64,000 nucleotides of DNA from Mycobacterium asiaticum DSM 44297 (GCF_000613245.1 NZ_HG964936.1:1167172-1231171); one strand, 5' to 3'; shown: positions 25,798 to 34,167, counted from the first letter of the stretch. Program-made: numbers and translations. The notes: generated by a model not told the origin, from the letters alone.

Positions 25798-26757
25798 GTG
25801 GTGCTTGTGCGCGTTGGTGTGATGGTCGGCTCCGACAAGGAGCGCTCCCGGTCGGATCGGCTGGCCGGGCTGATCGACGATGCGACCCGGGCCGAAGGCG
25901 CCGGTTTCCACTCGTTTTGGATGCCACAGGTGCCGGGTTATCTGGACGCGATGACCGCCCTCACCGTGCTGGGCCAGGCGACCACCCGCATCGAATTGGC
26001 GACGGCAGTCGTGCCGATCCAGACGCGCCACCCGATGATCATGGCCCAGCAGGCGCTCACCACCCAGGTAGCGTGCGGCGGCAGGTTCACCCTCGGCATC
26101 GGTCCGTCCCATCACTGGATCGTCACGGGACAATTGGGATTGCCCTACGACCGGCCCGCGCAGTTGGTCAGTGACTATCTCGAAATACTGCAGGCGGCGT
26201 TCGCCGGAGTCGGTTCGGTCCATGCGGAGAATGAAAGCTACCGCGTTCACTCCACCATCGATGTCACCGACGCCCACGAGATGCCGGTCCTATTGGCGGC
26301 TTTGGGGCCGAGGATGCTGCGCATCGCCGGCGAGCGCACGGCCGGCACCATCCTATGGATGGCCGACGAGCGAGCCATCCAGGACCATGTGGTGCCACGC
26401 ATCGTCGCCGCAGCCGCCGGGGGTCCCGAGCCGCGGATCGTGGCCGGGGTTCCCGTGGCCCTCTGCGCCAACCGCGAGGCGGAAAAGGCGCGCGGCTACG
26501 CCAGCGAGGTCCTCGGTCACGCGGACTTTTCGCCGAATTACGTTCGCCTGCTTGAACATGGCGATGCCAGAGATGTCGGCGACACCATGGCCGCCGGGGA
26601 CGAGGCGGCGATCCTCGGCCGGTTACGCCGCTACCAGCAGGCCGGTGTTACCGACCTGGCGGCTCGCATAGTCCCGCTCGGTGACGACGTGTCGGCGCGC
26701 GCCCGGTCGCGGCGACGGACGCAGGAGTTTCTCGCCTCGATCATTCCGGAGCTCTAG
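25798..26757 (+). CDS. LLM class F420-dependent oxidoreductase
   Basis: 319-residue luciferase-like protein: LIDDATRAEGAGFHSFWMPQVPGYLDAMTALTVLG, TTRIELATAVVPIQTRHPMIMAQQALTTQ, FTLGIGPSHHWIVTGQLGLPYDRP and LWMADERAIQDHVVPRI. Of three in-frame GTG codons (25798, 25801, 25807) the first is reported, but 25807 (giving MRVGVMVG) may be the true start because the family starts there; none has a clear ribosome-binding site. Last gene of the operon starting at 22899. Confidence 0.85.
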   Translation: MVLVRVGVMVGSDKERSRSDRLAGLIDDATRAEGAGFHSFWMPQVPGYLDAMTALTVLGQATTRIELATAVVPIQTRHPMIMAQQALTTQVACGGRFTLGIGPSHHWIVTGQLGLPYDRPAQLVSDYLEILQAAFAGVGSVHAENESYRVHSTIDVTDAHEMPVLLAALGPRMLRIAGERTAGTILWMADERAIQDHVVPRIVAAAAGGPEPRIVAGVPVALCANREAEKARGYASEVLGHADFSPNYVRLLEHGDARDVGDTMAAGDEAAILGRLRRYQQAGVTDLAARIVPLGDDVSARARSRRRTQEFLASIIPEL

Positions 26758-26761
26758 TGGG

Positions 26762-27682
26762 TCAGGCCCGCGCGGAGTTCTCGGTGATGATGTCGCGCGC
26801 CGTCTCGTAGAACGCGCTGATCAACGTCGAGAAGGACAGCTGGAATGGATGGATCATGTACACGTCCATTCGGGTCAGGCTCCAGTCCGCAAGCACCGGG
26901 ACGATGCTTCCGTCGCGCAGCTCGGCCGTGACGATGATCTGGTTGGGCATCGCGCCGACGCCCAGGTCCTGCAGGATGTACTGTTTGCCGACCTGAAAGT
27001 TGTTGGCGCGGGCCCGAACCAGCGGGGTCAGCTCATAGCGCCGCTTGTGCTTGGCCAGCGTGAGTTTGCCGGACCCTTCGCAGACACCGCAGTCGATGAA
27101 GGGCACGGATTTCAGCTGCGCGGGAGCGGTGAGGGGTTCGGAGAGCTCCCGGACAAAATTGGCCGATGCACACAGAAATAGCTGCAGGCTGAACACCTTT
27201 CGGGCGATCAGGGTCGAATCCGGCAACGGACCGGTGCCGAAGACGACGTCGAACCCGTCGTGCACGGGGTGAACGACGTTGTCCACCAAGCGGATATCCA
27301 AACGCGAATTCGGATAACGCCGCAGGAAGGCGGCGCCGACCCGCGAGGCATAGTCGATGCCGACGAACACCGGTATCGCCACGCGCAGCTCACCGTGCGG
27401 CTCTTGCTTGCTTTCCTCCACCAGTGCGCGCACCCCGTTGGCCTCGGCAAGGATGTTGACGCCGTGGCTGTAGATCTTCTCGCCGAGATCGGTGACCGAG
27501 AGCTGATGGGTGTTCTTCCGGAGCAGCTTGATACCGAGGTCGGCCTCCAGCTTGCTGAGCTTGCGGCTAACGGTCGACTTGGGCATGCCCAACAGCGTCG
27601 CAGCTCTGGACAGGCTCCGGCACTCGACCACCTTGCCGAATACCAGCAGGGCGTCGAGGTCGAACGGCAGGTTTTGTTCCAT
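26762..27682 (-). CDS. LysR-family transcriptional regulator
   Basis: 306 residues. The N-terminal winged helix-turn-helix is clear (LDALLVFGKVVECRSLSRAATLLGMPKSTVSRKLSKLEADLGIKLL), followed by a periplasmic-binding-like effector domain (GELRVAIPVFVGIDY). ATG 27682 is preferred to the in-frame TTG at 27703. It is divergent from the Rieske oxygenase operon, with a 17-bp inverted repeat between them, the standard LysR arrangement. Likely activates that operon in response to its substrate. Confidence 0.88.
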   Translation of the reverse strand: MEQNLPFDLDALLVFGKVVECRSLSRAATLLGMPKSTVSRKLSKLEADLGIKLLRKNTHQLSVTDLGEKIYSHGVNILAEANGVRALVEESKQEPHGELRVAIPVFVGIDYASRVGAAFLRRYPNSRLDIRLVDNVVHPVHDGFDVVFGTGPLPDSTLIARKVFSLQLFLCASANFVRELSEPLTAPAQLKSVPFIDCGVCEGSGKLTLAKHKRRYELTPLVRARANNFQVGKQYILQDLGVGAMPNQIIVTAELRDGSIVPVLADWSLTRMDVYMIHPFQLSFSTLISAFYETARDIITENSARA

Positions 27683-27698
27683 GGTGGCGTTCCAAAAA

Positions 27699-27715
27699 TG
27701 CAACAGGGTGTTGCA
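27699..27715. promoter_or_regulatory. Candidate LysR-type binding site
   Basis: TGCAACA (27699-27705) and TGTTGCA (27709-27715) form a perfect inverted repeat with spacer GGG between the LysR gene and the Rieske operon. A LysR site often is an interrupted dyad of about 15-17 bp with T and A ends, which this matches. Confidence 0.6.
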
Positions 27716-27795
27716 AGTGAAGACCTATTTGCGCACCTGGTCAAGTGCTAACTTCGGCCGGGAGTGGGGATCGGGGCCGAGAGGAGGCGGGCCTC

Positions 27796-29082
27796 ATGGG
27801 TCGCGATGTATTGAGCAAACCGGCGAGCGGGCACTGGACCGACGCCTACCCGGAGCTGGGCCGTGGCCAAGTGTCGCTGGAAGACTGCGTGTCGCGGGAG
27901 TTCTACGACAAGGAACGCGAGCATGTGTTCAAGAAGACCTGGCTCTACGTCGGACGCGTGGAACGGGTGCCGCGCGCCGGCAGTTATTTCACCCGCGAAC
28001 TCAGGTTCCTCAATACCTCGGTCATCATCGTGCGCGGCAAGGATGACGTCATCCGCGCTTTGCACAACATCTGTCCGCACCGCGGCAACAAGTTGCTGTG
28101 GCGAGACGATCCGTTCCAGGAAGTGCAGGGCCGAGCGCCCTTGCTGTACTGCCGTTTTCACGGCTGGCGGTACAACCTGGACGGCTCACTGCATGCCGCC
28201 ACCCGCAAGGACCTGCTGCTGGACTTCGATGCGGACAGCTGCCGGGTGCCCGGCATCCAATGCGAGGTATGGGAAGGCTTCATTTTCATCAACCTCGACC
28301 CGCACAACACCGAGTCGCTGCGCTCCTACCTCGGCGAGTTGGCCCACGGCATCGAGGGTTACCCCTTCGCCGGTCCGCACCAGGTATACCGGTTCACGGT
28401 GGAGTTGCAGTGCAACTGGAAAATCTTCCTCGACGGCTTCGCCGAGAGCTACCACGGCCCGTACCTGCATGCCGCCTCATTCGGCGCTCTCACCGCCGAG
28501 GCCAGAGAGGCGTTCGATCAGCCGAACCCATTCACCGATGCGTTGGCCTATCAGCTGAAGGGTCCGCACCGGATGTTCTCGTTCTCGGGGGAGCCGTCGC
28601 AGAAAACGCCGTATTCCAAGCCAATCGAATGCGTGATGGAAGCAAGCGCCGCGGGCCCGTGGACCAAGCGAACCGATCGTGGCCCGATGCCGGCGGGCCT
28701 GAACCCGACCCGCTCGGAGAAGTACGGCTTTGACTCGTTCCAGTTCTTCCCGAACTTCGTGCTGATCTTCGGCTCGTCCGGCTTCAGCACGCACACCCAC
28801 TGGCCGACCGGTCCGCACTCGCACATCTTCGAGGCCGAGATGTTCTACCCGCCACCCAAGACGCATAAGGAGCGGCTGGGTCAGGAGCTGACGGTGACCT
28901 ATCTCAACGACATCATCCTGGAAGACGCCAGCCCGTCGGAAGGCCTGCAGGCGATGCTCAATAGCGGCGTGCTCACGCACTTCACGATGAACGACGAGGA
29001 GATCCTGTTGCGCCACCTGCACAAGGTGGTCAGCGATCACGTGGCGGCCGGCGAGCGGGCCCTGGCAGAGGTGAACCAATGA
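27796..29082 (+). CDS. Rieske non-heme iron oxygenase, alpha subunit type
   Basis: 428 residues. The Rieske cluster ligands are in CPHRGNKLL (Cys93, His95) and CRFHGWRYN (Cys119, His122). The catalytic mononuclear iron region is NWKIFLDGFAESYHGPYLHAASFG. This matches aromatic ring-hydroxylating oxygenase large subunits. ATG 27796 has a purine-rich GGAGGCGGG upstream; the frame is open further upstream without a better start. It overlaps a 107-aa gene by 4 nt and lies in an operon with a TauD dioxygenase; no ferredoxin or reductase gene is present. Confidence 0.9.
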   Translation: MGRDVLSKPASGHWTDAYPELGRGQVSLEDCVSREFYDKEREHVFKKTWLYVGRVERVPRAGSYFTRELRFLNTSVIIVRGKDDVIRALHNICPHRGNKLLWRDDPFQEVQGRAPLLYCRFHGWRYNLDGSLHAATRKDLLLDFDADSCRVPGIQCEVWEGFIFINLDPHNTESLRSYLGELAHGIEGYPFAGPHQVYRFTVELQCNWKIFLDGFAESYHGPYLHAASFGALTAEAREAFDQPNPFTDALAYQLKGPHRMFSFSGEPSQKTPYSKPIECVMEASAAGPWTKRTDRGPMPAGLNPTRSEKYGFDSFQFFPNFVLIFGSSGFSTHTHWPTGPHSHIFEAEMFYPPPKTHKERLGQELTVTYLNDIILEDASPSEGLQAMLNSGVLTHFTMNDEEILLRHLHKVVSDHVAAGERALAEVNQ

Positions 29083-29402
29083 ACGCCGCGCTGCCACAGG
29101 ACTTTTCCGCTCTCGAACACCTGGTCGCGGAGTGGGCCATCGAGGACGGGCACCAGCGCTACGTGAAACGCGTCAACAGTTCGATGGCCGAGATCCAGGC
29201 GTTTTACGACGAGGTATTCCCACACGCCGAAGAGGCGGTCGCCTATATCGACAAATTCGACTATGCCGAACCGTTGCCCGAGGACGTGGCGAACCTACGC
29301 AACTTGTTGTACTCCCTGATCACCGTGTCGTTGGCGGTCGAGTTGTGGCGCCAACCGCGGGTCAAGCATTCGGCGAACACCATCCTCACCAGGCTGTGCT
29401 GA
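29079..29402 (+). CDS. Small hypothetical protein between Rieske oxygenase and TauD genes
   Basis: 107 residues, mainly alpha-helical, acidic at the N-terminus and ending VELWRQPRVKHSANTILTRLC. It contains FDYAEPLPEDVANLRNLLYSLI. It is too short for a classical ring-hydroxylating beta subunit (about 170 residues, SnoaL fold) and lacks that signature. Its start overlaps the Rieske stop (ATGA) and the TauD gene begins 2 bp after its stop, so it is likely a subunit or accessory of the oxygenase. No family recognised. Confidence 0.7.
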   Translation: MNAALPQDFSALEHLVAEWAIEDGHQRYVKRVNSSMAEIQAFYDEVFPHAEEAVAYIDKFDYAEPLPEDVANLRNLLYSLITVSLAVELWRQPRVKHSANTILTRLC

Positions 29403-29404
29403 TC

Positions 29405-30235
29405 ATGGGACTGTCCACCACCCGGCTGGAAATCATTGATCGCACACCGCTGATCGGCAGCGAGATCAAGACAGACCTGCAGACGTTGCTCAGTGGCAGC
29501 GAGGCTGAGGCCATCCGGGCCACGTTGGGGCAGCGCGGAGTGATCTTCTTCCGCGGTCTGCAGATCAGCGATGAGCAGCAGGTAGCCATTGCCAAATCCC
29601 TTGGCAGCATTGTGCAGAATGAGGGCCAGGAGGGGATCTATAAGATCTCACTCGACCAGCGGGTGAACCAGCGCGCCGAGTACCTCAAGGGTTCGATGTT
29701 CTGGCATTTCGACGGCTCACTGCAGCCCTACCCCAATCTCGCCACCGTGCTTCGCGCGATCCAGCTGTCCGATTCCGGCGGACAAACTGAATTCTGCAAC
29801 ACCTACGCCGCATACGAGGATCTGCCCGATGCCGACAAGGCGGTCATCGCCGACCTTCGGGTGGTCCATAGCGCCGAGCGGTCACAGTATTACGTACGTC
29901 CCGAAATGAGCTATGAGGAGATTTGTTTCTGGCAGAAGTCTCCGACGAAGTCGTGCCCTTTGGTCTGGACGCACCGGTCCGGCCGCAAATCGCTGCTGCT
30001 CGGCGCGACCGCGGATTACGTGCTCGGCCTCTCGGTAGAGGAGAGTCGCGCACTGCTTGCGCGCCTTCGTGATTGGGCCACCCAACCGCGCTATGTCTAC
30101 CGGCACGAGTGGCAGGTCGGCGACCTGCTCGTGTGGGACAACACCGGGACGATGCACCGGGCGCTGCCGTATGCCGCGGACAGTGGCCGCCTCATGCATC
30201 GCACGGTAATCGCTGGCGAAGAACCGTTGCACTGA
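29405..30235 (+). CDS. TauD/TfdA-family Fe(II)/2-oxoglutarate dioxygenase
   Basis: 276 residues, close to the TfdA/TauD standard. The facial triad appears as His101-x-Asp103 (WHFDGS) and His251 (NTGTMHRALP); Arg266 (LMHRTVI) would bind 2-oxoglutarate. The preceding GVIFFRGLQISDEQQVAIAKSLG is the canonical N-terminal block. It is the last gene of the LysR-controlled Rieske operon, combining two different oxygenase chemistries. Possibly alkyl-ether or sulfonate cleavage or hydroxylation of a side chain. Confidence 0.88.
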   Translation: MGLSTTRLEIIDRTPLIGSEIKTDLQTLLSGSEAEAIRATLGQRGVIFFRGLQISDEQQVAIAKSLGSIVQNEGQEGIYKISLDQRVNQRAEYLKGSMFWHFDGSLQPYPNLATVLRAIQLSDSGGQTEFCNTYAAYEDLPDADKAVIADLRVVHSAERSQYYVRPEMSYEEICFWQKSPTKSCPLVWTHRSGRKSLLLGATADYVLGLSVEESRALLARLRDWATQPRYVYRHEWQVGDLLVWDNTGTMHRALPYAADSGRLMHRTVIAGEEPLH

Positions 30236-30246
30236 GCCGGGACTCG

Positions 30247-30882
30247 CTATTGGCGATGCAGGAATCCGTGCAGAGTCGCTTGCACCAGTTCGTCGACGAT
30301 CACGTCGCGCGAAGGCGGTTGCTCGCCGAAGAACGTCGAGCGCAGCGCCACCATGCCCACGATGGTGGCGACAGTGGAGTGCGCGGGCAGGTCCGGTTGG
30401 CTCGAGCGTAATCCGCGCAATTGCATGCCCTCGGCGCTGATTCGGCCGAGCACCCCGATGGCACGCCGGATGTCGGCGATGCCGGCGTCGGTCATCTCCG
30501 CCTCGCTGAACGATTCGGCGGCCGCAAGTGTCAGCAGCAGGCCGCGGTGTTCGACCATCACGTCGTAAAGCCGACCGACGAACTGCCGGGCCAGTTCTTC
30601 TTCGTCGGTCTCCTCCGGGACGACCGACTGCCAGGTCCGCCCGAACTCGTCGACGAAGTTCGTGAACGGAAGGACGAGGGCTTCCCGGAACAGTCCGGCC
30701 TTCGAGCCGAAGTTCCGAAACAGCAGGTATTCGGAAACCCCGGCCGCCTCGGCGATTTCGCGAGTCGTCGTGGTGCGGTAGTCCTGGCGGGCGAACAGCG
30801 AACGTGCCGCGTCGAGCAGCAGCCTGCGCGGTTCACCGCGGGGCCGGCGGGACGGCTGGCGCACGGCATTCACGATAGCCAT
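30247..30882 (-). CDS. TetR-family regulator
   Basis: 211 residues with an arginine-rich N-terminus and the helix-turn-helix TTTTREIAEAAGVSEYLLFRNFGSKAGLFREALV. The ligand domain contains FVGRLYDVMVEHRGLLLTLAAAE. It is divergent from the 38-aa peptide/AveC-like pair, and a perfect 24-bp palindrome starts 14 bp upstream of its ATG, so it most likely represses both directions. Confidence 0.87.
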   Translation of the reverse strand: MAIVNAVRQPSRRPRGEPRRLLLDAARSLFARQDYRTTTTREIAEAAGVSEYLLFRNFGSKAGLFREALVLPFTNFVDEFGRTWQSVVPEETDEEELARQFVGRLYDVMVEHRGLLLTLAAAESFSEAEMTDAGIADIRRAIGVLGRISAEGMQLRGLRSSQPDLPAHSTVATIVGMVALRSTFFGEQPPSRDVIVDELVQATLHGFLHRQ

Positions 30883-30895
30883 CTTGACCCGTCAG

Positions 30896-30919
30896 TTTGA
30901 ATAGTGTGCACTATTCAAA
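30896..30919. promoter_or_regulatory. Perfect 24-bp palindrome (TetR operator)
   Basis: TTTGAATAGTG (30896-30906) and CACTATTCAAA (30909-30919) are exact reverse complements around a 2-bp centre. The site sits in the 65-bp gap between the TetR gene and the divergent 38-aa gene, typical for TetR autoregulation. Confidence 0.85.
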
Positions 30920-30947
30920 GTTGGTGTCGCTGTCGAAGGGAATCGTC

Positions 30948-31064
30948 GTGGGCGCGGTCATCATGCTCGGCACCCTGTTCGGGTTAATCGCCCTGATCTT
31001 CGGCACGGTCCTGTATTTCGACCCCGAAGCGCGCGGCGGCGCGGCCGAAGAGCGGGACCGATGA
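30948..31064 (+). CDS. Very small single-pass membrane protein
   Basis: 38 residues from a GTG with AAGGGA 6 nt upstream: a hydrophobic helix (AVIMLGTLFGLIALIFGTVLY) then a charged tail FDPEARGGAAEERDR. The stop overlaps the start of the AveC-like gene (ATGA), which supports it being translated. GTG 30924 would give a 46-residue version. It may be a small partner subunit of the AveC-like membrane protein. Function unknown. Confidence 0.7.
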   Translation: MGAVIMLGTLFGLIALIFGTVLYFDPEARGGAAEERDR

Positions 31065-31858
31065 ACACCGAGCTGACGCCGCTGCTGACGGCGGCGGTCA
31101 TCTTCGGCTGGGGCAGCGGCATCGTGTTCACCGCGCTCGGTCTGTACCTGAGTATCCGCGGCCGCCGGCTGCACCCGCTGCTTCTGCTGTGTATCTCGGC
31201 GATCTCGTTCTCGTGGATCGAGGCGCCGTACGACTGGGCCATGTACGCCCAATTTCCACCCGCGCTACCCCGGATGCCGTCCTGGTGGCCGTTGAACATG
31301 ACCTGGGGCGGGCTACCGTCGTCCGTCCCCCTCGGCTACATCGGCTATTTCGTCCTGCCCGCGGTGATCGGGGCCGCGCTCGGACGACGGCTGAGCGCGA
31401 GGTTCGGGTGGCGGCGGCCGATCACGCTGCTCAGCGCCGGCTTCATTGTGGGATTCTGCTGGGCCTTCCTGTTCAACGCATTCATCGGCGCCCGGCTCGG
31501 CGTCTTCTACTACGGCTACGTGATCCCCGGACTTGCGGTCTTCGAGGGAACCAAGCACCAATACCCGATCTATGACTCGATCGCGCTGGGCGTGCAGATG
31601 ATGGTCTTCACCTACCTGCTCGGCCGAACCGACGCCCAGGGCCGCAATGTCATCAAGATGTGGGCCGACAAGCTGTCGAAGACCCCCGCCCAATCGGCCG
31701 CGCTGTCCATCCTGGCCGTCATCCTGATCGGAAATCTGCTGTACGGCGCGGTCTTCGCGCCGCATCTGGTCACAAAGCTGGGCGGCTGGGTGACGTCGGG
31801 CTCGACCGAGCAGTTGTTCCCTGGCGTCCCGAACCAGCCCAAGCACGGCGGACACTAA
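31061..31858 (+). CDS. AveC-like (spirocyclase family) membrane protein, short form
   Basis: 265 residues with about six to seven hydrophobic segments (LTAAVIFGWGSGIVFTALGLYL, YIGYFVLPAVIGAAL, LLSAGFIVGFCWAFLFNAF and others). It shares the layout of the two larger AveC-family proteins downstream: SWIEAPYDWAMYAQFP corresponds to their FFQDPLLNY block, and HQYPIYDSIALGVQ to their YYQWPVYEGLMWGGVQ. AveC of Streptomyces avermitilis is a membrane protein involved in spiroketal formation/dehydration of avermectin. Here a lipid-modifying role is possible. Controlled by the divergent TetR. Confidence 0.7.
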   Translation: MNTELTPLLTAAVIFGWGSGIVFTALGLYLSIRGRRLHPLLLLCISAISFSWIEAPYDWAMYAQFPPALPRMPSWWPLNMTWGGLPSSVPLGYIGYFVLPAVIGAALGRRLSARFGWRRPITLLSAGFIVGFCWAFLFNAFIGARLGVFYYGYVIPGLAVFEGTKHQYPIYDSIALGVQMMVFTYLLGRTDAQGRNVIKMWADKLSKTPAQSAALSILAVILIGNLLYGAVFAPHLVTKLGGWVTSGSTEQLFPGVPNQPKHGGH

Positions 31859-31977
31859 GCCGCGGGCCGTCCAAGCGCACCGCACAGGTCACTTCTTCGA
31901 CACAACTTCGCAGCATTCCTTCTAGCGGGGATGACACCGCGCCACGATGGATGCAGCCAACCAGGAGGCAGTGTTCG
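31859..31977. other. Short intergenic leader
   Basis: No gene is supported. It carries the AGGAGG ribosome-binding site (31963-31968) for the secreted protein gene; no clear terminator is seen after the AveC-like gene. Confidence 0.5.
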
Positions 31978-32469
31978 ATGCGAGTAGTTGTCTTATCCGC
32001 GCTCATCGCCGTCCTCTGCGCGTTGAGTCCGTTGGCCGCGCCCGCGCAGGCCGAACCCACGACTTGTGGAGTGAACCTCACGGCGCCGGAAATCGGAGCA
32101 GCGATCAAACAAATACCCGTGCTACCAGGCAACGGGGCGTGGGACCTGAACACCCACAGCTTCGATCCGAGCAGCAACTACAACCCGTGCGCCACGCTGT
32201 CGACCGTCATCATCACTGTGGTCGGTGCCACCGGAAGTTCGCCGGATCTCGCGCTGCTGTTCCACAAGGGCAGCTTCGTCGGGGTCGCGACCTCGAAGGC
32301 CTACCCGTTCACCACGCTGAACAAGGCAAAGACCACCGACGAAATCGTCGCCCTCGACTACAAGGACGGCCGGGAGGTGTGCACGGCATGCCCGGGACCC
32401 GTCACCACCGTCCGTTACCAATGGCAGGGCAGCCAGCCCGCGATGCTGGACCCGCAACCCGCGTGGTGA
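31978..32469 (+). CDS. Secreted LppP/LprE-like protein
   Basis: 163 residues with an N-terminal signal peptide (MRVVVLSALIAVLCALSPLAAPAQA, predicted signal-peptidase I cleavage after AQA; no lipobox cysteine). The mature part matches the LppP/LprE family: CGVNLTAPEIGAAI, SSNYNPCATLSTVIITVVGATGSSP and ALLFHKGSFVGVATSKAYPF. Four cysteines could form disulfides. Strong AGGAGG ribosome-binding site 9 nt upstream. Known members are cell-envelope proteins of unknown function. Confidence 0.85.
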   Translation: MRVVVLSALIAVLCALSPLAAPAQAEPTTCGVNLTAPEIGAAIKQIPVLPGNGAWDLNTHSFDPSSNYNPCATLSTVIITVVGATGSSPDLALLFHKGSFVGVATSKAYPFTTLNKAKTTDEIVALDYKDGREVCTACPGPVTTVRYQWQGSQPAMLDPQPAW

Positions 32470-32572
32470 CACGCTCCCCCTCGTAGGCCGCTAGGCCGGC
32501 GGCTTGGCCAATCACTCGCGAGCGGACAAGATGTAGGGCTAACACCCACATACCAGCCTCGAGGTCGACGCC

Positions 32573-33448
32573 ATGGACGTTCTCAAGATCCGTTCGCGCA
32601 TGCTGCGTTGCGGTGCAGCGCTGTTCGCCGCGGTGGTCATGTCGGCCCTGGTGGGCTACGGAGAATCGGCCGCACAACCGGCGCTGTCGGCCGACCCCGC
32701 GCAGCTGGCCCGCGACCTGGTGGCCGACGAGCAGGCATTACGGGATCCGTCGTCATCGGAGGCGGTGCTGCAGGCCGCCGCGCTCCGCGAGCAGGCGGCG
32801 TACCGCGCCATCGGCCGCCACCCCGAGTGGGAGCCGACCGTGCGGCCGATCATTCCGGCGTCTCTCGTGGGCATCTATGACCTCAACGTCGATGCGCGCC
32901 ATCACCTGATGGCGTTGAACGGGCCGGAGGCGAGGTCGACCCTGCCGGCCTGGCGAATCGACCCGCCGGCACCGCTCAACGAATTGCTCGGCTACTACCG
33001 CGAGGCCGAAGCGGCCACCGGAGTCGGCTGGAACTACCTGGCGGCAATCAACATGGTCGAGACCGACTTCGGACGCATCTCCGGGGTGAGCAATGCCGGC
33101 GCGCAGGGACCCATGCAATTCCTGCCGTCGACGTTTGCCAGCTACGGCGGGGGCGGCGACATCCACTCCCCGCGGGACAGCATCATGGCGGCCGGTCGCA
33201 TGCTCGCGGCCAACGGCTTCGCGGGCAATCGCGATGGCGCCATCTACAGCTACAACCACTCGAGCCACTACGTCGGCGCGGTCAATGACTACGCCGCCGC
33301 GATCGGCGCCGACCCGGCCGCCTTCGCCGGCTATCACCGGTGGGATGTCTACTACCTCACCACGTCGGGGGACGTGCTGCTGCCGGTCGGATACGCCGCG
33401 TCCGAGCGAATTCCCGTCGCCGAGTATTTGGCGGGCCATCCGCAGTGA
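32573..33448 (+). CDS. Secreted lytic transglycosylase (SLT-like)
   Basis: 291 residues with an N-terminal signal or anchor (LRCGAALFAAVVMSALVGYG). The catalytic domain holds YLAAINMVETDFGRISGVSNAGAQGPMQFLPSTFASYG, with the general-acid Glu at about residue 163, and later AIYSYNHSSHYVGAVNDYA. It cleaves peptidoglycan glycan strands with 1,6-anhydro product formation. Stand-alone gene between a secreted protein and the ArsR-VOC fusion. Confidence 0.88.
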   Translation: MDVLKIRSRMLRCGAALFAAVVMSALVGYGESAAQPALSADPAQLARDLVADEQALRDPSSSEAVLQAAALREQAAYRAIGRHPEWEPTVRPIIPASLVGIYDLNVDARHHLMALNGPEARSTLPAWRIDPPAPLNELLGYYREAEAATGVGWNYLAAINMVETDFGRISGVSNAGAQGPMQFLPSTFASYGGGGDIHSPRDSIMAAGRMLAANGFAGNRDGAIYSYNHSSHYVGAVNDYAAAIGADPAAFAGYHRWDVYYLTTSGDVLLPVGYAASERIPVAEYLAGHPQ

Positions 33449-33452
33449 GCTG

Positions 33453-33480
33453 TTGACAGGCAAGTGGCTGCTTGCATAAC
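33453..33480 (+). promoter_or_regulatory. Promoter for leaderless ArsR-VOC gene
   Basis: TTGACA (33453-33458) and a -10-like CATAAC (33475-33480) with 16-bp spacing place transcription start about 7-10 nt later, at the GTG 33490. An inverted repeat GCAAG (33460-33464)/CTTGC (33471-33475) lies between the two boxes and is a candidate ArsR operator. Confidence 0.55.
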
Positions 33481-33489
33481 GTCGACTGG

Positions 33490-34158
33490 GTGGGGGACGT
33501 CTTCAAGGCCTTGGCCGACCCCACGCGTCGCACCATCCTGGACGAACTGACCGACCGAACCGGGCAGACGCTGTTCGAGATCTGCGCGCGCCTGACGACG
33601 AAGCACGGCATGAGCTCATCTCGGCAGGCAATCTCGCAGCATCTGGACGTTCTTGAGGACGCCGGCCTGGTCGAGGTGCGCCGCGAAGGCCGATACAAGT
33701 TCCACTACATCAACACCGCGCCGCTCGAGCCGATCGTTGCCCGGTGGCTGAACGGGGAAGGGAACACCATGAGAATCCATCTCACCAGTGTGCTGGTCGA
33801 CGACCAGGACAAAGCGCTGCGGTTCTACACCGAAATCCTCGGTTTCAAGCAGAAGCACGACGTGCCGATGGGCGAACATCGATGGATCACCGTGGTGTCC
33901 CCAGAGGATCCGGACGGCACCGAATTGGTCCTCGAGCCCGACCAGCATCCGGCGGCCAAGCCGTTCAAGGAGGCGTTGATCGCCGACGGCATCCCGTTCA
34001 CATCCTTCGAAGTCGACGATGTGCACGCGGAGTATCAGCGGCTGAGCGGGCTCGGAGTGCTATTCACCCAGCCGCCCGCCGACATGGGACCGGTGACCAC
34101 GGCCGTGCTCGACGACACCTGCGGCAACCTCATCCAGATCACGCACCTGCGCGGCTGA
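33490..34158 (+). CDS. ArsR-type HTH regulator fused to glyoxalase/VOC domain
   Basis: 222 residues. Residues 1-85 are an ArsR winged helix (DVFKALADPTRRTILDELTD; SSSRQAISQHLDVLEDAGLVEVRREGRYKFHYI). Residues about 95-222 form a VOC/glyoxalase domain (IHLTSVLVDDQDKALRFYTEILGFKQ; GNLIQITHLRG). The GTG at 33490 is chosen because a promoter places it at the 5' end of the message; the longer TTG start at 33472 lies within the -10. An internal ATG (33769) preceded by GGGAAGGG could also give a separate VOC protein. Fusion suggests direct sensing of a small ligand. Confidence 0.83.
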   Translation: MGDVFKALADPTRRTILDELTDRTGQTLFEICARLTTKHGMSSSRQAISQHLDVLEDAGLVEVRREGRYKFHYINTAPLEPIVARWLNGEGNTMRIHLTSVLVDDQDKALRFYTEILGFKQKHDVPMGEHRWITVVSPEDPDGTELVLEPDQHPAAKPFKEALIADGIPFTSFEVDDVHAEYQRLSGLGVLFTQPPADMGPVTTAVLDDTCGNLIQITHLRG

Positions 34159-34167
34159 CGGCGCGCC

